64,000 nt of DNA, taken from Prevotella fusca JCM 17724 (GTDB lineage: Bacteria > Bacteroidota > Bacteroidia > Bacteroidales > Bacteroidaceae). A model generated the notes under the pieces. It worked only from the letters and a program-made list of their open reading frames with translations. It was not told the DNA's origin and made no database searches. Location of the stretch: assembly GCF_001262015.1 (NCBI RefSeq), contig NZ_CP012074.1, positions 1,339,001 through 1,403,000 on the forward strand, written 5' to 3'. Position 1 is the stretch's first letter; every line of letters begins with the position of its first letter. The position numbers and the translations under genes were made by a program. Below, piece after piece: positions 36,039-44,440 of this stretch.

Positions 36039-36818
36039 CTATTTTATAAGACTGCGGATAGCAAACCACACATGCAGCAAGAGGGTCCGAACCAATCCAT
36101 AATGCCTGCGCATCACGTCAAAACGCTCACGGAGCGACTCCTTATGATGGATGGTAGTCTGCCCTTCCTGCACATAATTCGCCACGACAGCATGGATATT
36201 GCGAAGGAGAAGACGACGTTTTTCGCCCTCTTTCATTATCCGGATGCACCAGTCAACATCAGCTGAATAACGATAGTCTGTATCATACGGCAGCGAGCGG
36301 GCTATATCCATACGGGCATAGAACGCCTGATGACATACCAGCATGCCATAACGGAAGGAACGCCAGGTGAGCCGTCCGGGAGGACTGAGCCTGCGATGAC
36401 AAAGGAAGTTGCCCTTTTCATCAATTATGTCCGTATCACCGAAAAGCACTGCGGGACGCTCCTCACCATCACCGACGACAGCTGCAAGCACCACCTTGTC
36501 AAGTGTGTCGGGTTCAGGGAAACGGTCGCCGGCATTCAGAAAGACAACATAATCACCTGTTGCCAGCTGCAACCCCTTGTTCATGGCATAGTAGAGTCCG
36601 TCGTCAGGTTCACTCTGGATGCGTACAGTATGCTCATTTTCCGCCTCATCCGACTGCTGCTGATAGGCTTCAGCTATCTTTACCGTATCATCCTTTGAAG
36701 CACCATCAATGATGATATGCTCCACATGAGGATAGTCCTGCATGAGCACACTGTCAAGTGTCGGTTGCAGAACCGAGGCTGCATTATAGGTTATCGTGAC
36801 TACTGAAAACGTGATCAT
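36039..36818 (-). CDS. Family 2 glycosyltransferase
   Basis: This 259-residue enzyme shows the GT2/GT-A fold: SVVTITYNAASVLQPTL at the start, IIIDGASKDDTV, the acidic FLNAGDRF segment and FGDTDII. It resembles the WcaA-like GT2 family acting in cell-surface polysaccharide synthesis. It overlaps the GT4 gene by 4 bp, so the two are translationally coupled. Sugar and acceptor are unknown. Confidence 0.9.
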   Translation of the reverse strand: MITFSVVTITYNAASVLQPTLDSVLMQDYPHVEHIIIDGASKDDTVKIAEAYQQQSDEAENEHTVRIQSEPDDGLYYAMNKGLQLATGDYVVFLNAGDRFPEPDTLDKVVLAAVVGDGEERPAVLFGDTDIIDEKGNFLCHRRLSPPGRLTWRSFRYGMLVCHQAFYARMDIARSLPYDTDYRYSADVDWCIRIMKEGEKRRLLLRNIHAVVANYVQEGQTTIHHKESLRERFDVMRRHYGLVRTLLLHVWFAIRSLIK

Positions 36819-38089
36819 AATCGGAAATTCTTAAAGGCAAGTGCCTCATTATATACTTCAAGATACTGCATTGCGACACTGTGCTGCGAATAACTGCGCA
36901 ATACTTTTCCTACTGCTGCTTCAGAAAGAGCTGCATAGTCAGCCTCATCAAGCACCCAGCGCATGCCCTTGGCGAGGTCTTCAGCATTGCGTTCGGCTGC
37001 GACATAGCCGTTCTTGCGGTGGTCAATCATCTCGGGTATGCCACCAACCTTGAAGCCTACGCAGGGTACGCCACATGCCATAGCCTCCATGATGGTATTG
37101 GGAAGATTGTCCTCAAGCGACGGAAGCACGAAAACGTCAGCGGCATTATAGACATCACGGATGCGCTGCTGGTCGCTCACATAACCGATAGGATAAACCG
37201 GCAAAGCAAGTTTCCCTTCCAGTTCCTCAGCGTGTCCGCCGAGAATGGCGATACCTGTATTCTCCTTCATTCCCGGATGTTCAGCTACCATCCTGCCAAT
37301 AGCCTCGACGAAGAAGTCCATCCCCTTGCGCTGATCCGTCACACGCTGGGAAACAAACAGCACAAACCGTTTGTCCGTTGGAAGCTGCAGATGCTGCCGT
37401 GCAACCTGCTTATCCTGCGGCTCGAAGAAATGAGTATCAATGGGATTGGGAATACTCGTGACGCTAAGACCACGAAGAAGACCACTCCGCTTAGCCTGTC
37501 GGGCAAGCCACTGGCTGCAGGTTACAAACCATATATTACCGTGACTGAGCATGGTTTTCTTGCGTTTCCACACCTTTGAAGACAAATCATTCGGATTGCC
37601 ATTACCCGGCAGGAGCGGACAGTTACCGCAACCATTCTCATAACGATAGCATCCGTGCGCATAATGACAGATACTGGATGCTGGCCAGAGGTCGTGCATT
37701 GTCCACACAACGGGCTTGCCGGAACACAATATCTTCCTGATACTTTTCAGCGAGAGCATGCCCTGATTAATCCAGGAAAGGTGGATTACATCTGCCTCCT
37801 TGAACTCACGTAGCTTCGTGATATCCGTTCCAGAATTTGCCAGGTCAATCTCAAAGAGGTGGTTTCTGGAGAAGTGAAGGTGCCAGAACACACAGAATCG
37901 TTCCCAAAGCAGATGCCACTGGTTACGCCATTCGTGCCCGAGACTGACCACGGTAATGTCATCCGTGAGCTTGTCACGCACCAACATCTTCGCTTTTACT
38001 CCGTTGTTGTTCAGAGCATCCTTGAGCCGGTTGGCTGCAACAGCAGCCCCACCCGTTTTCTCACTGGTATTTACTATCAGTATTCTCAT
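36815..38089 (-). CDS. Family 4 glycosyltransferase
   Basis: This 424-residue GT-B-type enzyme starts MRILIVNTSEKTGGAA. The GT4 end segment is clear (FVLPSLEDNLPNTIMEAMA, then GVPCVGFKVGGIPEMI). A Cys-rich insert (CHYAHGCYRYENGCGNC, about residues 135-151) is typical of a Bacteroidetes subgroup and could bind metal. ATG 38089 is chosen because the upstream open frame covers its promoter. It forms an operon with the GT2 gene and likely adds sugars to a surface glycan. Confidence 0.9.
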   Translation of the reverse strand: MRILIVNTSEKTGGAAVAANRLKDALNNNGVKAKMLVRDKLTDDITVVSLGHEWRNQWHLLWERFCVFWHLHFSRNHLFEIDLANSGTDITKLREFKEADVIHLSWINQGMLSLKSIRKILCSGKPVVWTMHDLWPASSICHYAHGCYRYENGCGNCPLLPGNGNPNDLSSKVWKRKKTMLSHGNIWFVTCSQWLARQAKRSGLLRGLSVTSIPNPIDTHFFEPQDKQVARQHLQLPTDKRFVLFVSQRVTDQRKGMDFFVEAIGRMVAEHPGMKENTGIAILGGHAEELEGKLALPVYPIGYVSDQQRIRDVYNAADVFVLPSLEDNLPNTIMEAMACGVPCVGFKVGGIPEMIDHRKNGYVAAERNAEDLAKGMRWVLDEADYAALSEAAVGKVLRSYSQHSVAMQYLEVYNEALAFKNFRL

Positions 38090-38106
38090 TGATATATCAT
38101 TTGCAG

Positions 38107-38137
38107 CAAAGTTACAAGAAAACAGATAAAAAGCCAA
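38107..38137 (-). promoter_or_regulatory. Promoter of the GT4-GT2 operon
   Basis: On the minus strand TTG (38137-38135), 20 bp, TAACTTTG (38114-38107). The predicted leader is only about 12 nt. Confidence 0.75.
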
Positions 38138-38228
38138 GAAAAGTGAGGAAATATTGATTGTTTGCGCACACAAAGAGTTGATATGTATCAAGAAAAAGCT
38201 ACTTTTCACGCAAAAAACTTTTGGAAAG

Positions 38229-38259
38229 TTGCAGGAAACTTGAAAACTTTTTAACTTTG
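38229..38259 (+). promoter_or_regulatory. Promoter of the candidate small RNA
   Basis: TTG (38229-38231), 20 bp, TAACTTTG (38252-38259): a full consensus match with no protein gene behind it for more than 1 kb. Confidence 0.75.
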
Positions 38260-38264
38260 CATCG

Positions 38265-38455
38265 TCAAAAGGTTAATAGATTGTTTAGGTTAGTAGTAAT
38301 AGATTTAGGTTTTTAGTTATTTTATTAAGGTAAAAGTTTAACGATTGATCTAGGATGACAAAGGAGGCCGTGAGGTTCCCTTTCATTTTGAAAAGATTTC
38401 TTAGTTAAACATACTAATAACGCCGGAGCTCGTTGAGAGTCTCGGCGTTTTTCTT
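38265..38455 (+). ncRNA. Candidate small RNA of about 190 nt, or leader with a 17-codon ORF
   Basis: A strong promoter and an intrinsic terminator (AACGCCG 38419-38425 with CGGCGTT 38443-38449, then TTTTCTTTT) define a transcript of about 190 nt with no normal gene. GTTAGTAGT in the 5' part can pair with ACTAATAAC just before the terminator (8 of 9 pairs), giving a long closed structure. A short ORF (ATG 38356, MTKEAVRFPFILKRFLS) covers an AAAGGAGG sequence. Size would fit a 6S-like RNA, but I could not establish the 6S fold, and the peptide could be the product instead. Confidence 0.55.
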
Positions 38456-38458
38456 TTA

Positions 38459-38566
38459 TTATTGCTCCAATGGTTCTATTACAAACTCTTTATCGTATAA
38501 CGTTTTCTTCACATCACCCTTTACTTTCAGCAGCTTTCCCTTTGCATCAAAGGGGACAGTAGATAT
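38459..38566 (-). pseudogene. Possible remnant of a protein C-terminus
   Basis: On the minus strand an open frame without a start codon reads TVPFDAKGKLLKVKGDVKKT and LYDKEFVIEPLEQ before a stop at 38461-38459. It looks like real protein sequence (alternating charged and hydrophobic strands), but the frame is closed by TAA at 38569-38567. I do not recognise the family. Confidence 0.3.
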
Positions 38567-38655
38567 TTAGTGGGGATACGCATATAGTTTAGCAAGGCTT
38601 ATCTGATTAGGGGACTTGTTTTTCTGAGGGTGAATCATCTTTTAGTAAAAACATA

Positions 38656-38784
38656 AAAGGCTCCGCATCACTGCGAAGCCTTTCGTTTAACATCAAACTT
38701 ACTCACGTAAGTTTTGTGTTCTTGTACTAACTCAAATAATTAACTTTAATAACGACTATTTTTCTATTTGACAAGGCAAAGTTA
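38656..38784 (-). ncRNA. Candidate small RNA with two GUGA-capped hairpins
   Basis: A -7 box (TAACTTTG, minus strand, 38784-38777) precedes two hairpins: AAACTTAC-GTGA-GTAAGTTT (38714-38695), then a 12-bp stem AAAGGCTTCGCA-GTGA-TGCGGAGCCTTT (38683-38656, one mismatch) followed by TATGTTTTTA. The second is a good terminator. Both loops are GUGA, a GNRA tetraloop. No -33 element is seen at the standard spacing and no ORF lies inside. Confidence 0.4.
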
Positions 38785-39000
38785 CAAAAAAAACACATAA
38801 ATAAAATGTAATTCAATAATATTTACCATTACTTTTAGACTTTATAACAGAAATGACTGATTTGTATTCTTTTTTAATATGTATGATAAAATATTTTAAT
38901 AGATTGATTTTTGGTTGTTCTGCCTCTGATAATCTCCTTTGGAAGAAGTCGTCTCTTTTAAAAGACTGAACTTTTCTTCTTCTGAAAACATGGGGCGGAC

Positions 39001-39120
39001 AATGTGGCTGAGAAATGTGGTATCAAGGGATGTGGCATCAAGGCTGTATGCCATAAGGGTAATACTTCATAAAAGGAATACGGTATAAAGATAATGTATC
39101 ATAAGGGAGACATGGCGTAA
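39001..39120 (+). repeat. Degenerate 15-bp tandem repeat upstream of the helicase
   Basis: Units such as ATGTGGTATCAAGGG (39015) and ATGTGGCATCAAGGC (39030) repeat with a step of about 15 bp, then decay (TGTATGCCATAAGGG at 39045 and further variants). No gene is seen in the stretch 38785-39250. Confidence 0.5.
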
Positions 39121-39253
39121 AATAACTGGTAATATTCATGAAAATGAACCTTTCATCGTGGTTTCTGAGGATGCTGGCATTGCTTGATCCTGCTATTTCT
39201 TTTTCTTTCAGACAGCTTTTTTCTTACATCCCATTGATTTATAGGCAGTTTTA

Positions 39254-39285
39254 TTTGCTCATTTCAACTTCTTGACGTACCTTTG
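39254..39285 (+). promoter_or_regulatory. Promoter of the DEAD-box helicase gene
   Basis: TTTG (39254-39257), 20 bp, TACCTTTG (39278-39285). Transcription should start near 39291, giving a leader of about 137 nt before the chosen start codon. Confidence 0.75.
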
Positions 39286-39427
39286 CACTCCCGATAAAAG
39301 TAACATGCCACCTGAGAGTCTGCGTACTGACTGGTTGAAGCCCGGCGCAGGCAAGTGTCTTTTCAGTGGGTTCGTTTGGTGGCGAGCTTACCTTTTATAT
39401 AGGATAATAAATAATAAACAAACGAAT

Positions 39428-41350
39428 TTGAAGACATTTGAAGAGTTAGGTGTGAGCGAAGAGATTCGCCGCGCCATCAGTGAGCTTGGATTTGAAAATC
39501 CAATGCCTGTACAGGAAGAAGTAATCCCTTATTTACTTGGTAATCGTAACGACGTCATCGCACTGGCACAGACCGGTACGGGTAAGACGGCTGCATTCGG
39601 TCTGCCTTTGCTGCAACGTATTGACACAAGCAGCAAGGAGACACAGGCGGTTGTGCTTAGTCCTACCCGTGAACTTTGTCTGCAGATTGCCGATGACTTG
39701 AAGGAATTTAGTAAGTATATCCCTCATCTGCACATCGCAGCTGTTTACGGCGGTGCGTCTATCGACACACAGATTCGCCAGTTGCGTCATGGTGTGCAGA
39801 TTATCGTGGCTACACCGGGTCGATTGATTGACCTTATGCACCGTGGAAAGGCTCGCCTTGACAAGGTTACAAACGTTGTTCTGGATGAGGCTGACGAGAT
39901 GCTGAACATGGGTTTCCAGGAGAGTATCACCGAGATATTGACCGGTGTGCCTGAAGACCGTAACACACTGTTGTTCTCGGCTACGATGAGTCGTGAGGTG
40001 GAGCGTGTTGCAAAGGGTTATCTGCACGACTATAAAGAGATCGTTGTGGGCAGCCGTAACGAGGGTGCGGAGAGTGTAAACCATATATATTATATGGTGA
40101 ATGCACGCGATAAGTACCTTGCGTTGAAGCGACTGGTAGACTTCTATCCGAAGATTTATGCGATTGTGTTCTGCCGTACAAAGATTGAGACGCAGGAAAT
40201 TGCCGACAAGCTGATTAAGGACGGATACAATGCTGAGGCATTGCATGGTGACCTCTCACAGCAGCAGCGTGACCTGACGATGCAGAAGTTCCGCTCACAT
40301 CTTACACAGATTCTCGTGGCAACGGACGTTGCAGCACGTGGATTGGATGTGAACGATCTGACACATGTCATCAATTACGGTCTGCCTGATGATATTGAGA
40401 ACTATACCCACCGTTCCGGCCGTACAGGTCGTGCTGGCAAGAAGGGTACTTCTATCTCGATTATCCACTCACGTGAGAAGCACAAGGTGCGCAATATTGA
40501 GCGTGAAATTAGTAAGGAATTTGTTGACGGAACACTGCCTTCACCAGAGGAAATATGCAAGAAGCAGCTGTTCAAGACGATGGATGACATTCTGAAGACA
40601 GACGTTGATGAGGAACAGATTGCTCCTTACATGAAGGATATCAACCGCCAGTTTGAGTATATCGACAAGGAGGTTGTCATCAAGAAGATTGTAACAGCAA
40701 CCTTCGGTCGCTTCCTTAGCTATTATAAGAATGCTCCAGAGATTGAGAAGCCTTCATCACGCAGTTCACGTGAGGACAGCCGTGGTGCGCGAGGTGAGGG
40801 TAGAGGAAGTCGCAGCCGTGGTTCCCGTAAGCCGGAGAGTGGTTACAAGCGGCTCTTTATCAACCTCGGTAAGACTGATGGTTTCTATCCGGGCGAGGTG
40901 ATGCAGTTCATCAATAAGAATATGCACGGTCATCAGGCTGTAGGCCATATTGACCTTCTTGCAAAGCAAAGCTACATCGAAGTGCCTGAACAGGATGCGC
41001 AGAAGGTGATGTGTGCCTTGGATGGTACGACATACAAAGGTCGTAAGGTGCGTTGTAACGATGCCGAGGAAGGTGGTCACGGTCGCTCAGCTGGTGGTCG
41101 CTCGGCTGGTGGCAATGGTCGTTCTGCAGGCGGTCGTGGTGGTTACGGCAGCCGTGGTGAAGGTCGTCAGGAGACACGTGAGCGCAAGGGTCGTGGTCGT
41201 CGCCAGTATGAGGACAATCCTTTCGCATCACAGCATAAGTTCAAGAAGGATGACTGGAAGGAACTTATGAAGGGTGCACCGGCAAAGCTGAAAGGCGAAG
41301 AGCCTGACTTCTCTGAGGAAGGTTGGGCAAGACGCAGACCGAAGAAGTAG
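39428..41350 (+). CDS. DEAD-box RNA helicase with DbpA-type RNA-binding domain
   Basis: This helicase of 640 residues unwinds structured RNA, probably in ribosome assembly or mRNA turnover. Motifs are AQTGTGKTA (about 46), PTRELC, LDEADEML (about 153), SATMS (about 184) and HRSGRTGRAG. A DbpA-type RNA-binding domain follows (YKRLFINLGKTDGFYPGEV), then a basic RG-rich tail with GRSAGG repeats. The first residues typical of the family (MKTFEELGVSEEIRRAI) place the start at TTG 39428. An in-frame ATG at 39304 would add about 41 residues with no likeness to the family. The architecture resembles DeaD/CsdA. Confidence 0.9.
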   Translation: MKTFEELGVSEEIRRAISELGFENPMPVQEEVIPYLLGNRNDVIALAQTGTGKTAAFGLPLLQRIDTSSKETQAVVLSPTRELCLQIADDLKEFSKYIPHLHIAAVYGGASIDTQIRQLRHGVQIIVATPGRLIDLMHRGKARLDKVTNVVLDEADEMLNMGFQESITEILTGVPEDRNTLLFSATMSREVERVAKGYLHDYKEIVVGSRNEGAESVNHIYYMVNARDKYLALKRLVDFYPKIYAIVFCRTKIETQEIADKLIKDGYNAEALHGDLSQQQRDLTMQKFRSHLTQILVATDVAARGLDVNDLTHVINYGLPDDIENYTHRSGRTGRAGKKGTSISIIHSREKHKVRNIEREISKEFVDGTLPSPEEICKKQLFKTMDDILKTDVDEEQIAPYMKDINRQFEYIDKEVVIKKIVTATFGRFLSYYKNAPEIEKPSSRSSREDSRGARGEGRGSRSRGSRKPESGYKRLFINLGKTDGFYPGEVMQFINKNMHGHQAVGHIDLLAKQSYIEVPEQDAQKVMCALDGTTYKGRKVRCNDAEEGGHGRSAGGRSAGGNGRSAGGRGGYGSRGEGRQETRERKGRGRRQYEDNPFASQHKFKKDDWKELMKGAPAKLKGEEPDFSEEGWARRRPKK

Positions 41351-41366
41351 GAAACCCCACTCCAAC

Positions 41367-41384
41367 CCTCCCCGAGAGGGAGGG
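41367..41384 (+). other. C-rich hairpin after the helicase stop codon
   Basis: CCCTCCC (41367-41373) pairs with GGGAGGG (41378-41384) in a CCCCACTCCAACC context. Similar hairpins follow the LacI-type gene (8895-8907) and pulA (15971-15985), and one lies at 35070-35083. There is no T-run. Confidence 0.6.
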
Positions 41385-41459
41385 GGACTTAGCGTATAGC
41401 GTTGGATAGAATTTCTATAAATCGCCTATACATTAATGATATTTTGCATAGCGCATTGC

Positions 41460-41569
41460 CCTCTTCATGAGTGGTATTAGACCTCAACACGAGTGGTGCT
41501 TACTAAGAGCACCATTGGTGCGGGGCATCAACACGAGTAGTGCGGAGCCTCAACACGATGGCTAAACGG
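41460..41569. repeat. 22-bp array, CACCATTGGTG family, copy 3 (5 units)
   Basis: Units begin at 41460, 41482, 41504, 41526 and 41548, exact 22-bp steps. Four share CCTCaaCACGAGTGGTGC-like sequence; the unit at 41504 has GCACCATTGGTGC. The array lies in the 465-bp gap after the helicase, where I see no other gene. Confidence 0.8.
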
Positions 41570-41815
41570 GGGAAGAAAGATGGCTGTTGTCAGTATAATA
41601 TATCGTAAGACATCACTTATCCAGAAGGTGTTTTTCAGCTTGCCAAGTGCCCATTACGACAGCATATATTATATGAGATATTTAACACACATAAGTTTCG
41701 CAGAACTATGCCACCCAAAAGGAGGTGCTTCTGCTAAATAATAGAAAACTTTTATTGGTGAATCTACTAATCGCATATACCTTTCCCCATTCTATAATTA
41801 CATCTTTTTTCAGTA

Positions 41816-42181
41816 ATGCCTATGTACAAAATCATAGTCAGTTTATACCGTTTTAATATGAGAGGGGCTAATAAAAGCATTTCTTATTTTGCTACCTTAA
41901 CAAACCTTCTCGCACTGTTTACACTTTGCTTCTTTATAATAACTGTTTTATTAGATATGCAGAGTGTATTAAATCTATGGCATACAGGCTCAAAAGGAGG
42001 GGATTACCTGATAGGTGCAGTTGTTGCCGTTCCCTTATACCTCTTGATGTTTCGTATGTTCCCCGAGCGAAAGATGAAGGAGCAAGAGGCATTACTGACA
42101 AAGAAAGAATATCAACTGGGACTATTCTGTTATGTTTTGTTTCTAATAATATTAATGATTATCCTTTTCGCTATTGTCTAA
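41816..42181 (+). CDS. Small membrane protein of unknown function
   Basis: This 121-residue protein has three hydrophobic segments (LTNLLALFTLCFFIITVLL, YLIGAVVAVPLYLLMF, LFCYVLFLIILMIILFAIV) separated by charged loops, so it likely sits in the inner membrane. No known motif is visible. A terminator shared with the convergent DPP7 gene lies 70 bp downstream. The gene is AT-rich relative to its neighbours, which may point to transfer or weak selection. Confidence 0.6.
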   Translation: MPMYKIIVSLYRFNMRGANKSISYFATLTNLLALFTLCFFIITVLLDMQSVLNLWHTGSKGGDYLIGAVVAVPLYLLMFRMFPERKMKEQEALLTKKEYQLGLFCYVLFLIILMIILFAIV

Positions 42182-42248
42182 ATAAAGATATTGGATGCTT
42201 GCTGTAAAAGTCAATAAATACTCTTATAGATAAAACCTCTCAAAATAA

Positions 42249-42290
42249 AAAGAGGTACGTTCATTCTTGAACATACCTCTTTTAATATAT
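42249..42290. terminator. Bidirectional terminator between the small membrane gene and DPP7
   Basis: AAAGAGGTA (42249-42257) pairs with TACCTCTTT (42274-42282), with an inner GTTC/GAAC stem. It has T-rich tails on both strands. Confidence 0.82.
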
Positions 42291-42302
42291 TAAGAGTAAC
42301 CC

Positions 42303-44426
42303 TTACTGTGGGTTGATTTCCTGCAAGAGGCGGTCAGCGTGGCCCCACTTATCCATCAGGTAGAGAACGAAGCGGATGTCAACACCAATACAACGTGCGA
42401 GTTTGCGGTCGAAGTTGATGTCGCTTGAAAGGCTGTCCCAGTTACCGTCGAAAGCAAGACCGATGAGGCGACCCTTCCCATCGAATATAGGTGAACCGGA
42501 GTTACCGCCGGTAATGTCGTTGTTGGTAAGGAAGCAAAGCTGCATCTTGCCGGTTGTCTTGTCCGCATAACGACCAAAGTCCTTTGCGCTCATGAGCTCC
42601 ATCATAACAGGCTCTGCCTGATAATCCTCAACTTTCGAAGCACGCTTCATCTTCTCGACAATGCTCTCGGCAGTGGTGTAATAGTTGCTGTTGAAACCAC
42701 CTATCATATAGCCACCCACCTGTCCGTAGGAGAGACGCATGGTGAAGTTGGCATCGCTATAATGAGGCATATCCATCTCCATCTGCACCTTTGCCTCGCA
42801 GAGTTTCTTCTCTTCATTCTCGATGGATTCGGCTTTTTCTCCCAGGTCAGCCATGATTTCCTTATAAGTCATGATAAGCTGCATGCCAAGTGCTATACCC
42901 GGATCCTTCAGGTTCTTCTCTTCATTATAGAACTTATAGCCCTTTGTCATCAGCTTACTCTTAGAGTAAAGCCATTCGGTGTACTTCTTGTAATTGTTGC
43001 CGAACTTGGTCTTGATGGTGGTGTAGAAGTCTGGAAGATACTTGGCAGGTACTTGCTCGGCATAATTCTTCAGCATAGCAGCTGTCATTTCCTTGTCAAG
43101 AGTCAGGTTCCATTCATCACTGTTGTCCTTGAACTGCATGTATTGCTTCTTAGGATTGTCCTGTGGTCCCTGTGGTTCAATAGCTCCACGGGTGATGTCA
43201 AGGGCTCTTTTGAATAATTCTGATACTTTCCAGAATGACTCAGTCCAGTAAATCTGTGCCAAAGCTGACTCATTGCTTGCGTCATAAAGGCTGCTCAGAT
43301 TGGCAAAGTCTACGTTCACCGACGGGTCTTTCACAGTCTTTTCGTCAAGCCACCTCTGTATCTTAGCCTCGTATTCAGCCTTCTGGCGAATCAAACCGAT
43401 GGAATCGATACATTTATTCATACCCATAGAGTTCTTCCAGTAGTTGGCTGCAGTGACATACTGGTTCTCATATTGGATGCGGGTCTTCTCACTCTTGTCC
43501 ATGTACTTCTTCATAATGGCAAGTTTGATGTCACGAGCCTGTACGCGGGCTGTGTTGTCAATGTCTCTACGTTGCTGTATGCCATAGGAAGAAAGGTAGC
43601 GGGTTGTGCTGCCGGGATAGCCCACTGTCATGGCAAAGTCCTTGTCCTTGTAGCCTTCAAGACTGACAGGCGACCAGTGTTCAGGATGATACGGTACGTT
43701 GTCCTTTGAGTAAGCAGCTGGTCCGTTAGTCTTGGGATCGGCATAGATGCGGAACACTGAGAAGTCACAGGTTTGTCGAGGCCACATCCAGTTGTCAGTT
43801 TCACCACCGAACTTACCCATACTCTTTGGCACTGTGAAGACCAGACGAACATCCGGGAAGTCCTGGTAAGTAGTTGCATAATACTTGTTTCCCTCATAGA
43901 ACGGGTCAATGCTTATGTGCAGTGTCTTGTCGACAGCCTTGATGGAATCAGTCATGTGGTTGGTCAGAGAGTCTATAATGGCTTCGGTCTCTTCTGAACT
44001 TTTACCTGCAATGAGCTTGTTGACACGGGCTGTGATGTCCTGCTGGTTCTTCATGAACGACACAAAAAGGTCTTTGTTTGGCAATTCTTCAGCAAAGCTC
44101 TTTGCATAGAAGCCATCCTTCATGTAGTCATGTTCGACGGTGGAATGGGCGTTAATTGCGCTGAACCCACAATGATGATTGGTGAAAACAAGACCGTCCT
44201 GCGATACAACCACACCTGAACAGAAGCCGGAGAAGTTGACAACATAATTGCTGATAGCATTGGGCGAGTTGTAAAGCATGTCGCAAGGCAACTGGAATCC
44301 CTCGGCTACCATTTGGTCGTAGACGGCATCAGGCAAGTTGTAGAGCGTCCACATACCTTCGTCGGCGTGCATGGATGTACTGCCCAATGCAAGAAGTCCG
44401 GCGATGAGTAAAGTCGATTTCTTCAT
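42303..44426 (-). CDS. dpp7: S46-family dipeptidyl-peptidase, DPP7 type
   Basis: This 707-residue secreted peptidase removes dipeptides from peptide N-termini, feeding amino-acid catabolism. It has a signal peptide (GSTSMHA, residue 21). The catalytic His is in TNHHCG (about 82-87) and the Ser in GGNSGSP (about 639-645). The nearby IGLAFDGNW has Gly where the Asp/Glu-specific DPP11 has Arg, so specificity should be for hydrophobic residues as in DPP7. Length is typical. It starts 14 bp after the flippase stop codon, so it shares its transcript. Confidence 0.92.
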   Translation of the reverse strand: MKKSTLLIAGLLALGSTSMHADEGMWTLYNLPDAVYDQMVAEGFQLPCDMLYNSPNAISNYVVNFSGFCSGVVVSQDGLVFTNHHCGFSAINAHSTVEHDYMKDGFYAKSFAEELPNKDLFVSFMKNQQDITARVNKLIAGKSSEETEAIIDSLTNHMTDSIKAVDKTLHISIDPFYEGNKYYATTYQDFPDVRLVFTVPKSMGKFGGETDNWMWPRQTCDFSVFRIYADPKTNGPAAYSKDNVPYHPEHWSPVSLEGYKDKDFAMTVGYPGSTTRYLSSYGIQQRRDIDNTARVQARDIKLAIMKKYMDKSEKTRIQYENQYVTAANYWKNSMGMNKCIDSIGLIRQKAEYEAKIQRWLDEKTVKDPSVNVDFANLSSLYDASNESALAQIYWTESFWKVSELFKRALDITRGAIEPQGPQDNPKKQYMQFKDNSDEWNLTLDKEMTAAMLKNYAEQVPAKYLPDFYTTIKTKFGNNYKKYTEWLYSKSKLMTKGYKFYNEEKNLKDPGIALGMQLIMTYKEIMADLGEKAESIENEEKKLCEAKVQMEMDMPHYSDANFTMRLSYGQVGGYMIGGFNSNYYTTAESIVEKMKRASKVEDYQAEPVMMELMSAKDFGRYADKTTGKMQLCFLTNNDITGGNSGSPIFDGKGRLIGLAFDGNWDSLSSDINFDRKLARCIGVDIRFVLYLMDKWGHADRLLQEINPQ

Positions 44427-44440
44427 AATGATATTATTGA

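Noticed and set aside
39272..39427. Longer helicase start within the promoter region
   Set aside because: The first codon overlaps the spacer of a consensus promoter, so it cannot be transcribed from it.
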